Source: an uncultured Saprospiraceae bacterium (GTDB lineage Bacteria > Bacteroidota > Bacteroidia > Chitinophagales > Saprospiraceae). From it: a stretch of 9,939 nt of DNA. Positions 1 through 5,188 of the stretch are shown piece by piece; within the stretch, counting starts at the first letter, position 1, and every line of letters begins with the position of its first letter. The DNA lies in NCBI GenBank assembly GCA_937921525.1, contig CAKZUM010000711.1:1-9939 (forward strand). Direction: 5' to 3'. Position numbers and translations under genes: made by a program. A model generated the notes under the pieces. The model worked only from the letters and a program-made list of their open reading frames with translations. It searched no databases and was not told the origin of the DNA.

Positions 1-269
1 TCCCTTACATAAAAAATCCAAATAACAGCTGAATTTGGATCTCCATTTAATTTTCACAAAACACATTTCTCCCTACCGATTATACATCAAAAGACTCAGC
101 ACTATTTAGCTGTTAAATTATCCGTGTAATTACATTGATGAAACGGAAAAGGTATGTCCTTTTGGATTCTTCTCAGATTCATATAACTATAAGCGAACTC
201 TACCCCTCTAAACAAAAAACGTTCTTTGAAATAGTAGTATAAAATTTTGTCAAATATTTAATAGTAGGA
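1..269. other. AT-rich stretch without recognisable gene
   Basis: No reading frame of convincing length or composition is visible on either strand, and no RNA gene was recognised. The only structure seen is a small dyad at 147-163 (AAAAGG, loop TATGT, CCTTTT). The stretch lies directly upstream of a broken Ig-like fragment, so it may be further decayed sequence of the same gene or intergenic DNA. Confidence 0.4.
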
Positions 270-482
270 TAATTTTTGAAATATTCTACTGACAGCTTTG
301 CTGGAGGCTAGGTAGCATCTGATGGTACGTCTTTTACAACCACATTACCAACCTACAATACTACCACTGTTGTAACGGTAATGACTAGATGTGATTGTGA
401 AGGAGTTATGAGTCCAACTTCTATGGGGCTAATGAAAAGTCGATTTTATAATATGCAACCAATTGATAAAATATCTTTATAG
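270..482 (+). pseudogene. Remnant of a secreted Ig-like-domain surface protein
   Basis: Reading the frame that ends at the TAG at 480-482 gives KYSTDSFAGG, an in-frame TAG at 309-311, then VASDGTSFTTTLP and YNTTTVVTVMTRCDCEG. This closely resembles the Ig-like repeats of large Bacteroidota surface proteins, whose usual pattern is WYS..tGG..vasG.tFtTp.l..tttYyV....GC.s. The fragment is about 55 codons long, carries one internal stop after the GG pair, and has a stop (TAA, 270-272) just upstream with no start codon, so it cannot be an intact gene. The pattern match is from memory of the family; the stops are seen directly. The last codons run into an inverted repeat (460-509) that recurs at 2349-2401. 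An alternative is a chance open stretch, but the order of the Ig-like signature residues makes decay of a real gene more likely. Confidence 0.5.
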
Positions 483-509
483 GGTAGAAATCTACGTGAC
501 GGACATCTT
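460..509 (+). repeat. Inverted repeat copy A flanking the collagen-like gene
   Basis: This 50-bp stretch begins CAATTGATAAAA and ends GGACATCTT. It matches the reverse complement of 2349-2401 with only a few substitutions and a short indel; the inner 24 bases (AGAAATCTACGTG followed by A/T-CGGACA-T/C-CTT) differ at two positions. The first 23 bases overlap the end of the Ig-like remnant. In this copy the right half of the palindrome present in the other copy is degraded. Confidence 0.75.
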
Positions 510-859
510 TTTTCAAGCATTTACACATTACGATAATGATTTTAAATTTCTACTTTTTGATAAACAGTATTTTAGGAATTTCTCTTTGTATCAAAATAGT
601 TACCCAGCTCGCTAGGTAACTATTTTGATACTTCGTCAAAATCCTAAGTACACTTTATCCCAAGTACATTGTGTAAAAAGTTATTTAGTGTTTTGTCGAG
701 TAAATTTTGAGTCAAATCAAAGTGCGAAGAACTATAATATCCTTAGCTACTTGAGTGGTGAGCAACGAAAAGTTGTCTCAAAAGACACAGACAAAATGGA
801 AATAAATTAATTACACAGTGTACTCAATAAAATCTAATTTTAAACTAAAAAAAAAACTA
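510..859. other. AT-rich leader upstream of the collagen-like gene
   Basis: This 350-bp gap holds one strong hairpin (589-630) and no convincing gene. A 61-codon open frame from a TTG at 625 starts inside the hairpin, has no family resemblance and no ribosome binding site, so it is not called. TAATTTTA lies at about 834-841, close to the Bacteroidota -7 element TAnnTTTG, but no matching -33 element was found, so no promoter is annotated. Confidence 0.4.
589..630. terminator. Perfect 16-bp-stem hairpin, likely bidirectional terminator
   Basis: The left arm 589-604 (TATCAAAATAGTTACC) is exactly complementary to the right arm 615-630 (GGTAACTATTTTGATA). The loop 605-614 can pair further through AGC/GCT. 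The GC-rich top followed by ATTTT on the right arm, and the same arrangement on the opposite strand, fits a bidirectional intrinsic terminator that would end transcription of the broken gene upstream. The U-run is short and lies within the stem, so a processing hairpin or a dispersed palindromic repeat is also possible. Confidence 0.55.
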
Positions 860-2206
860 ATGAACAAATTAATTTCACTCTTTTTTCTTTTTTTTTACGT
901 CTTTACAGGAATGATTGCACAATCAAATGAAAGCGCATCTAATGAATGTATTAATTGTTCCACCCCGATTGATGAAAGTGCAATACTGGATATTCGATCG
1001 ACCAATAAAGGGGTGTTAATTTCTAGGATGTCCTTACAACAAAGAAATTCAATAATCAATCCAGCAAAAGGATTACTAGTTTTTGTACTGGACGAAGTGG
1101 AGCCATTTTTTTCCTATTATGATGGAAATCAATGGACTGATTTTCACGGGAAAGATGGTGCAACTGGTGTTAGAGGTCCCAAAGGCACAAAGGGAGATCC
1201 AGGGCCTGTAGGTCCGATAGGTCCAGCAGGTGGCCCAAAAGGAGAAAAAGGTGAGCGTGGATATAGGGGAATGCAAGGTCCTGCCGGCGCTGATGGAAAA
1301 GACGGTGCACAAGGTTTTGCCGGTCCACAAGGTCCTGTCGGTCCTGTCGGTCCTGCCGGCGCTGATGGAAACGACGGTGCACAAGGCCCACAAGGCCCTA
1401 CTGGCGCTACAGGTCCTGCTGGCGCTACAGGTCCTGCTGGCGCTACAGGTCCTGCTGGCGCTACAGGTCCTGCTGGCGCTGATGGCGCTGATGGAAACGA
1501 CGGTGCACAAGGTCCACAAGGCCCACAAGGCCCACAAGGTCCACAAGGTCCTACTGGCGCTACAGGTCCTGCTGGCGCTGATGGCGCTGATGGCGCTGAT
1601 GGAAACGACGGTGCACAAGGTCCACAAGGCCCACAAGGTCCACAAGGCCCACAAGGTCCTACTGGCGCTACAGGTCCTGCTGGCGCTGATGGAAACGACG
1701 GTGCACAAGGCCCACAAGGTCCACAAGGTCCTGCCGGTGATTGTGGCTGTGGTGGCCTTACTTCAGAAGAAGAAACCAATCAATCATACAAACTAAATAT
1801 ATACAGTTTAATAGAAGAGCAAAAAGAATTAATAGAAGAACAGAAAACTATAATAGAAACCTTAAGTATGGAAGTTTCTTTAATAAAGGAAAGCGTAAAA
1901 CATATTGATAGTAATAGATCTTACACCTCTTCTACAATACTACAGAAAGCAAGATTAGGTCAGAATATGCCTAACCCTTTTAACAGTAGAACTAAAGTTC
2001 CTTATTACATTCCTCAAAATAGTAGATCAGCTACCTTGCAAATACATAATCTTTTTGGAGAAATGATTAACTCTATTCCAATAGTTTCTTTTGGACAAGG
2101 ATTTATAGAATTAGAACAAGGAGATTTTAATGTCGGACAATATACCATCACATTAAAGGTGGATGAAAAACTAATTCAAACTCAAAAGATAATTGTGGTA
2201 AAATAA
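860..2206 (+). CDS. Secreted collagen-like protein with T9SS sorting domain
   Basis: 448-aa exported surface protein. The ATG at 860 is preferred over the in-frame GTG at 818 because it opens directly into a signal peptide (residues 1 to about 21: MNK, a Leu/Phe-rich core, then MIAQ). Residues 39-95 form a Bacteroidota N-terminal module seen in fibre-like surface proteins (SAILDIRSTNKGVLISRM ... GLLVF ... YYDGNQW). Residues 97-299 are 67 Gly-X-Y triplets with a single extra Gly after the ninth. The first triplets are rich in charged residues (GPK, GTK, GEK, GER) and the rest are GPQ, GPA, GAT, GAD and GND. The triplets end in a Cys pair (C295, C297); another Cys pair sits at C30/C33. Residues 302-350 look like a coiled coil (repeated IEEQK). 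Residues 366-448 match the type A T9SS C-terminal sorting domain (LGQNMPNPFN at the start, IIVVK at the end). Inference: a trimeric stalk exported by T9SS and anchored at the cell surface. Binding partner and function are unknown. Confidence 0.93.
   Translation: MNKLISLFFLFFYVFTGMIAQSNESASNECINCSTPIDESAILDIRSTNKGVLISRMSLQQRNSIINPAKGLLVFVLDEVEPFFSYYDGNQWTDFHGKDGATGVRGPKGTKGDPGPVGPIGPAGGPKGEKGERGYRGMQGPAGADGKDGAQGFAGPQGPVGPVGPAGADGNDGAQGPQGPTGATGPAGATGPAGATGPAGATGPAGADGADGNDGAQGPQGPQGPQGPQGPTGATGPAGADGADGADGNDGAQGPQGPQGPQGPQGPTGATGPAGADGNDGAQGPQGPQGPAGDCGCGGLTSEEETNQSYKLNIYSLIEEQKELIEEQKTIIETLSMEVSLIKESVKHIDSNRSYTSSTILQKARLGQNMPNPFNSRTKVPYYIPQNSRSATLQIHNLFGEMINSIPIVSFGQGFIELEQGDFNVGQYTITLKVDEKLIQTQKIIVVK
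1292..1756 (+). repeat. In-frame tandem repeats encoding collagen triplets
   Basis: An 18-bp unit (GGCGCTACAGGTCCTGCT, encoding GATGPA) is tandemly repeated four times at 1403-1474. A longer module beginning GATGGAAACGAC (encoding DGNDGAQG) starts at 1364, 1490, 1598 and 1688, with a variant (GATGGAAAAGAC) at 1292. The distances between starts are 72, 126, 108 and 90 bp, all multiples of 18. Copies are nearly identical at DNA level apart from third-base changes such as GGC/GGT. This points to recent expansion by slippage or unequal recombination, always in frame. The repeat region is much richer in G+C than its surroundings. Confidence 0.9.
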
Positions 2207-2329
2207 GTATTTCCTTTCCTTATTATTTGACATTGCGATAGGGAAATAAAAAACTTTTATAAATTACTATAACATGACGAACGAAAAGTCATTATCATAA
2301 TTTGTGAATGCTTAAAAAAGGTGGTTGAT

Positions 2330-2365
2330 TACGTGTTGAACACCTTCGAAGGTGTCCGACACGTA
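2330..2365. repeat. Palindromic hairpin element
   Basis: TACGTGT (2330-2336) pairs with ACACGTA (2359-2365) and, inside an unpaired TGA/CCG bubble, ACACCTT (2340-2346) pairs with AAGGTGT (2349-2355) around a CG dinucleotide. That gives 14 paired positions in 36 bases. No T-run follows, so it is not a simple intrinsic terminator. Its right half belongs to the inverted repeat shared with 460-509. It looks like a dispersed palindromic (REP-like) repeat, though the genome copy number is unknown. Confidence 0.6.
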
Positions 2366-2401
2366 GATTTCTGTCCTATATAGAAGATGTTTTATCAATT
2401 G
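2349..2401 (-). repeat. Inverted repeat copy B flanking the collagen-like gene
   Basis: Read on the minus strand this segment begins CAATTGATAAAACATCTTC and ends GGACACCTT, matching copy A at 460-509 along its whole length. The two copies face each other around the collagen-like gene and bound about 1.9 kb. This copy is joined to an intact palindrome; copy A is not. Confidence 0.75.
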
Positions 2402-2424
2402 ATTACAATATTCATTATCTAATG

Positions 2425-2462
2425 AAAAAGCGGCTAGGATATGTTCCTGGCCGTTTTTTTTT
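2425..2462 (+). terminator. Intrinsic terminator
   Basis: The stem CGGCTAGGA (2431-2439) pairs with TCCTGGCCG (2445-2453), with one G-T wobble, around the loop TATGT, and is followed by nine T residues (2454-2462). This is a textbook Rho-independent terminator for plus-strand transcription. It would serve the collagen-like gene, whose stop codon is about 220 bp upstream. It also insulates the nuclease-like cassette that starts directly afterwards. Confidence 0.85.
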
Positions 2463-2476
2463 GTTGCTGCAAATTG

Positions 2477-2666
2477 TTAGAATCAGAATTTTCAGAATTG
2501 TTGAATTTGCAGAATTGGAGTAGTGCCTATTCTTTTTAATTGCTTCTCTTTAGTATGCTTGCTATTTCTTAGTTAATACTTGTTTAAGTATCTGCTTGAA
2601 AAATTCTGCAAATTTTCCAATCCTGCAAATTCTGTTCTAAATTCAATAATCCTGTAAATTCTGATC
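2477..2666 (+). repeat. Left inverted arm of the GxxExxY cassette
   Basis: About 190 bp that matches, in inverted orientation and with interruptions, the right arm at 3084-3298. The outer part starts TTAGAATCAGAATTTTCAG and runs through GAGTAGTGC; the centre shares CTATTTCTTAGTTA; the inner part contains CTGCTTGAAAAATTCTGC and ends CTGTAAATTCTGATC. The outer units (CAGAATTT) and inner units (AAATTCTG) are in opposite orientation, so the arm is itself partly palindromic. No gene lies in the arm. Confidence 0.85.
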
Positions 2667-2714
2667 TTTTTACATTATTTTAGCACAAAAAGATTCTAAA
2701 TAAAATGAACAAAC

Positions 2715-3107
2715 ATGCAAAAAGACGAACTCACCTATTCGATCATTGGGTGTGCCATGAAAGTGTACAATACCCTCGGTCCTGGATTCCAAGAAGTTAT
2801 TTATCAACGATGTCTAGCGATAGAACTAGAAAGAAAAAATATTTCTTTTGCTAGGGAACAACCTCAAACTATCTATTATGATTCCATAAAGGTAGGTAGT
2901 AGAAGAGCCGACTTTGTAGTGGCAAATAAAGTAGTAGTGGAATTGAAAGCAAAAGTTCGCTTAGAAGATGTCCATTTGGCACAAGCAAAAAATTATACGG
3001 TCGCTTATGATTTTCCAAAGGGATTGCTTATTAATTTTGGTGGGAAAAGTTTAGAGTATAAATTGTTGTTTAATCCTAAATACGATCAGAATTTACAGAA
3101 TTTTTGA
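2715..3107 (+). CDS. GxxExxY family PD-(D/E)xK nuclease-like protein
   Basis: 130-aa protein whose signature GFQEVIY (residues 24-30) gives the GxxExxY family its name. A PD-(D/E)xK-type core follows: D66 in RRADF, E76 and K78 in VVELKAK, then a conserved Gln at 90 in LAQAKNY and LLINFGG near residues 104-110. All presumed catalytic positions are intact and the length is normal for the family. A nuclease fold is established for the superfamily, but the cellular role of GxxExxY proteins is not settled. The gene stands alone between inverted arms (2477-2666 and 3084-3298), and its last codons (DQNLQNF) are encoded by the right-arm repeat. This suggests the gene and its repeats form one unit. 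The ATG at 2715 is the first in frame; no clear ribosome binding site is seen, which is usual in this phylum. Confidence 0.92.
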   Translation: MQKDELTYSIIGCAMKVYNTLGPGFQEVIYQRCLAIELERKNISFAREQPQTIYYDSIKVGSRRADFVVANKVVVELKAKVRLEDVHLAQAKNYTVAYDFPKGLLINFGGKSLEYKLLFNPKYDQNLQNF

Positions 3108-3298
3108 ATTTGCAGAATTTTCTAACGAGGTGTTGAATCAGAATTTACAGAATTGGAGAATTTGCAGGATTTTTCGAGCAGACATGTATAACATTATATA
3201 ACTAAGAAATAGGAAAGATTATAAAAATAAGCAGGCAAAAACAATAAAGCACTACTCTAATTCTGTAAATTCAACAATCTTGCAAATTCTGATTCTAA
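3084..3298 (-). repeat. Right inverted arm of the GxxExxY cassette
   Basis: About 215 bp beginning GATCAGAATTTACAG inside the end of the coding region and ending CAAATTCTGATTCTAA. Its reverse complement follows the left arm in order: TTAGAATCAGAATTTGCA, GAGTAGTGC, CTATTTCTTAGTTA, then TCTGCTCGAAAAATCCTGC, with an extra repeat unit around 3116-3150 that accounts for its greater length. A further AAATTCTGAT unit lies outside at about 3320-3329, next to the end of the deformylase gene. There is no open frame of note in this stretch. Confidence 0.83.
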
Positions 3299-3329
3299 GT
3301 GCCACTAGAAAAATTCAGCAAATTCTGAT

Positions 3330-3890
3330 TTACTTCTGCGTCACAAACCGCATCCGATACTCCTGCCGAATCTGCCCCTTCTTAATCTTATCCAATTTCC
3401 GTCGCACCAAACGCCGTTTCAAAGGCTTTAAATGTTCCGTAAAAAGAACGCCATCAATATGATCGTATTCATGCTGAATCACGCGAGCATTGAGATCCGA
3501 AAAAGTCTCCGTATGCTCCTCAAAATTTTCGTCCAAGTATCGAATAGTTAAGACCTCTGGGCGATGAACATCTCCACGAATATCGGGAATACTCAAACAA
3601 CCTTCTTCATAAGGTTTAAGCGCACCTGTTTCCTCTACTTTTTGGGCATTAATCATCACTTTCTTAATCCCTTTAAAAGGTTCCCCTTCCTTTTCCATTT
3701 GAGTAGAATCCAATACAAATAAACGAATAGGCAAACCAATTTGAGGCGCTGCTAGACCAACCCCTTGCGCATTATACATAGTCTCCCACATATTAGTAAT
3801 TAACTCCTGAAGGTCAGGATACTCCGCAGTAATATCTTTAGCTACCTTTTTTAAAACAGGCTGTCCGTATGCGTAAATTGGTAAAATCAT
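3330..3890 (-). CDS. def: Peptide deformylase
   Basis: 186-aa cytoplasmic metalloenzyme that removes the formyl group from the N-terminal Met of new proteins. All three family motifs are present: GVGLAAPQIG (residues 43-52), EGCLS (96-100, metal ligand C98) and QHEYDH (139-144, metal ligands H140 and H144, catalytic E141). Length is normal, with a basic C-terminal tail (KRRLVRRKLDKIKKG) as in many Bacteroidota enzymes. The ATG at 3890 gives the usual start just before the conserved PIYAYGQPVL. It lies 95 bp downstream of fbaA on the same strand, separated by a hairpin-forming repeat, so co-transcription is possible but may be attenuated. Its 3' end abuts the outer units of the cassette repeats. 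Confidence 0.97.
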   Translation of the reverse strand: MILPIYAYGQPVLKKVAKDITAEYPDLQELITNMWETMYNAQGVGLAAPQIGLPIRLFVLDSTQMEKEGEPFKGIKKVMINAQKVEETGALKPYEEGCLSIPDIRGDVHRPEVLTIRYLDENFEEHTETFSDLNARVIQHEYDHIDGVLFTEHLKPLKRRLVRRKLDKIKKGQIRQEYRMRFVTQK

Positions 3891-3898
3891 TCTTTTTT

Positions 3899-3982
3899 AA
3901 GTAATAGGTAATAGGTAGGAGGTAATAAGTAACTAGACACCACTCAGGATACTTATTACCTATTACTTCTTACCTATTACTT
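3899..3982. repeat. Long imperfect inverted repeat between fbaA and def
   Basis: Left arm 3899-3931 and right arm 3950-3982 (33 bases each) pair perfectly over the outer 12 and inner 12 positions, with a looser middle; the loop is 18 bases. Each arm consists of AGTAATAGGTA-type units (TAATAGG, TAATAAG, TAGGAGG variants). It starts three bases after the fbaA stop codon. On the minus strand it could act as a weak terminator or RNA-stabilising hairpin, but there is no GC-rich stem. Tandem TAATAGG-type units may be a dispersed repeat family in this genome. Confidence 0.75.
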
Positions 3983-3985
3983 ACA

Positions 3986-5053
3986 TTATGCGTTTCTATT
4001 GATACAGTTTAAATCCTCAAATGCAATTTTCAGTCGCTCCACAAATGATTGCTCACCTGCTCTTAGCCATTTTCTTGGATCGTAGTATTTCTTGTTAGGT
4101 ACATCGTCACCATCTGGATTACCGATTTGAGCTTGTAGGTATTCTTTATTCTTTGCCTCATATGCTCTTACGCCATCCCAAAATGCCCATTGCATATCTG
4201 TGTCAATGTTCATCTTTACTGCGCCATATTCTATCGCCTCTCTAATTTCTTCTCTACTAGAACCAGAGCCGCCGTGGAATACAAAGTTAATCGGCATATC
4301 TTCTGTATCGAATTCCTTTTGGATATGATCTTGAGAATTCTTTAGGATAACAGGCTTTAATTCTACGTTACCCGGTCTATATACACCATGCACATTACCA
4401 AAAGCAGCAGCAACTGTAAAACGATCACTGATTGGTTTCAGCGTCTTGTACGCATAAGCCACCTCAGATGGTTGTGTGTATAAACGAGCACTATCCACAT
4501 CTGTATTATCTACACCATCTTCCTCTCCGCCAGTAACACCTAATTCGATTTCGAGCGTCATTCCTAACTTAGACATTCGTTTATGGTACTTCTCACAGAT
4601 TTCTATGTTCTCTTCCAAAGACTCTTCAGATAAGTCTAGCATATGAGAGCTATATAAAGGATAACCTCTAGTTTTGAAGAATTGTTCACCAGCATCTAAT
4701 AAACCATCAATCCAAGGTAATAATTTCTTAGCACAATGATCTGTGTGCAAAATTACAGGTACACCATAGGCTTTTGCCATCGCATGTACGTGCATCGCAC
4801 CAGAGATACCACCTAAGATAGCAGCTCGCTGATTGTCATTAGAAATTGATTTTCCAGCATTAAAAGTACAACCTCCGTTAGAAAATTGAACAATTACTGG
4901 TGAATTAACAGCCTTTGCCGTTTCTAATACTGCATTAACAGAATTGGTACCGACTACATTGACAGCTGGTATTGCAAAGTTATTTTCATTTGCATAGTTC
5001 AATAAGTCTGTTACCTCATCTCCGTGTAAAACTCCAGAACGAAATCTTGCCAT
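3986..5053 (-). CDS. fbaA: Fructose-bisphosphate aldolase, class II (type A)
   Basis: 355-aa zinc enzyme of glycolysis and gluconeogenesis, cleaving fructose 1,6-bisphosphate to glyceraldehyde 3-phosphate and dihydroxyacetone phosphate. Numbering runs exactly four behind the E. coli FbaA residues known to me: catalytic D105 and zinc ligand H106 in HTDHC, E170 in LEIELGVTGGEEDG, H222 in VHGVY, H260 in FHGGSGSS, and N282 in NIDTD. The length and the GVTGGEEDG loop place it in the class IIA group found in E. coli and yeast. The ATG at 5053 begins MARFRSGVL, a normal N terminus. A TAACTTTG -7 element lies about 60 bp upstream and overlaps a dyad, so it probably has its own promoter. def follows on the same strand. 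Confidence 0.98.
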   Translation of the reverse strand: MARFRSGVLHGDEVTDLLNYANENNFAIPAVNVVGTNSVNAVLETAKAVNSPVIVQFSNGGCTFNAGKSISNDNQRAAILGGISGAMHVHAMAKAYGVPVILHTDHCAKKLLPWIDGLLDAGEQFFKTRGYPLYSSHMLDLSEESLEENIEICEKYHKRMSKLGMTLEIELGVTGGEEDGVDNTDVDSARLYTQPSEVAYAYKTLKPISDRFTVAAAFGNVHGVYRPGNVELKPVILKNSQDHIQKEFDTEDMPINFVFHGGSGSSREEIREAIEYGAVKMNIDTDMQWAFWDGVRAYEAKNKEYLQAQIGNPDGDDVPNKKYYDPRKWLRAGEQSFVERLKIAFEDLNCINRNA

Positions 5054-5112
5054 TTTATTATTTGTTTGATTATGACTGATGTCAAAATTGAAGGAATATA
5101 TGATGCCAAAAA

Positions 5113-5120
5113 CAAAGTTA
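5113..5120 (-). promoter_or_regulatory. Candidate -7 promoter element of fbaA
   Basis: On the minus strand this reads TAACTTTG, a full match to the Bacteroidota -7 consensus TAnnTTTG, 60 bp upstream of the fbaA start codon. No TTTG-type -33 element at the usual distance was found, which lowers confidence. Confidence 0.4.
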
Positions 5121-5138
5121 GTGTGTTTATGACACTAA
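5118..5138. promoter_or_regulatory. Dyad overlapping the fbaA promoter, possible operator
   Basis: TTAGTGT (5118-5124) and ACACTAA (5132-5138) form a perfect 7-bp inverted repeat with a 7-base spacer. It overlaps the first bases of the candidate -7 element and covers part of the spacer toward -33. That position suits a dimeric repressor or activator. The regulator is unknown, and a chance dyad in AT-rich DNA is possible. Confidence 0.35.
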
Positions 5139-5188
5139 GCTGTCGTTTTGAAGCACAAAAATACGAAATTTATAGCTTGATTGTTGGA

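Larger units (their letters stand above)
2207..2476. other. Intergenic region with palindrome and terminator
   Basis: There is no gene here. It contains the palindrome at 2330-2365, the second inverted repeat copy at 2349-2401 and an intrinsic terminator at 2425-2462, each listed separately. The first 120 bases after the collagen-like gene show no structure that I could recognise. Confidence 0.5.

Noticed and set aside
220..250. TTTG and TTTTG pair as a promoter for the Ig-like remnant
   Set aside because: The spacing between the elements is too short and the -7 match is imperfect, and the downstream frame is broken.
625..810. 61-codon open frame upstream of the collagen-like gene
   Set aside because: It starts at a TTG inside the 589-630 hairpin stem, has no ribosome binding site and no recognisable domain.
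818..859. GTG start giving a 14-residue longer collagen-like protein
   Set aside because: The extension is Lys-rich and would bury the signal peptide, whose normal N terminus is the Met at 860.
1076..1796. Several long open frames overlapping the collagen-like gene on the minus strand and in another plus frame
   Set aside because: They are low-complexity by-products of the GC-rich 9- and 18-bp repeats (Cys/Gly/Pro-, Trp/Thr/Leu- or His/Lys/Leu-rich) and have no family features.
2477..3298. CRISPR array interpretation of the CAGAATTT/AAATTCTG units
   Set aside because: The units are short, uneven in spacing, in both orientations and lack unique spacers of constant length.
3280..3462. 60-codon plus-strand frame over the cassette arm and the end of def
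   Set aside because: Most of it is antisense to the conserved C-terminal part of peptide deformylase and the rest is repeat sequence.
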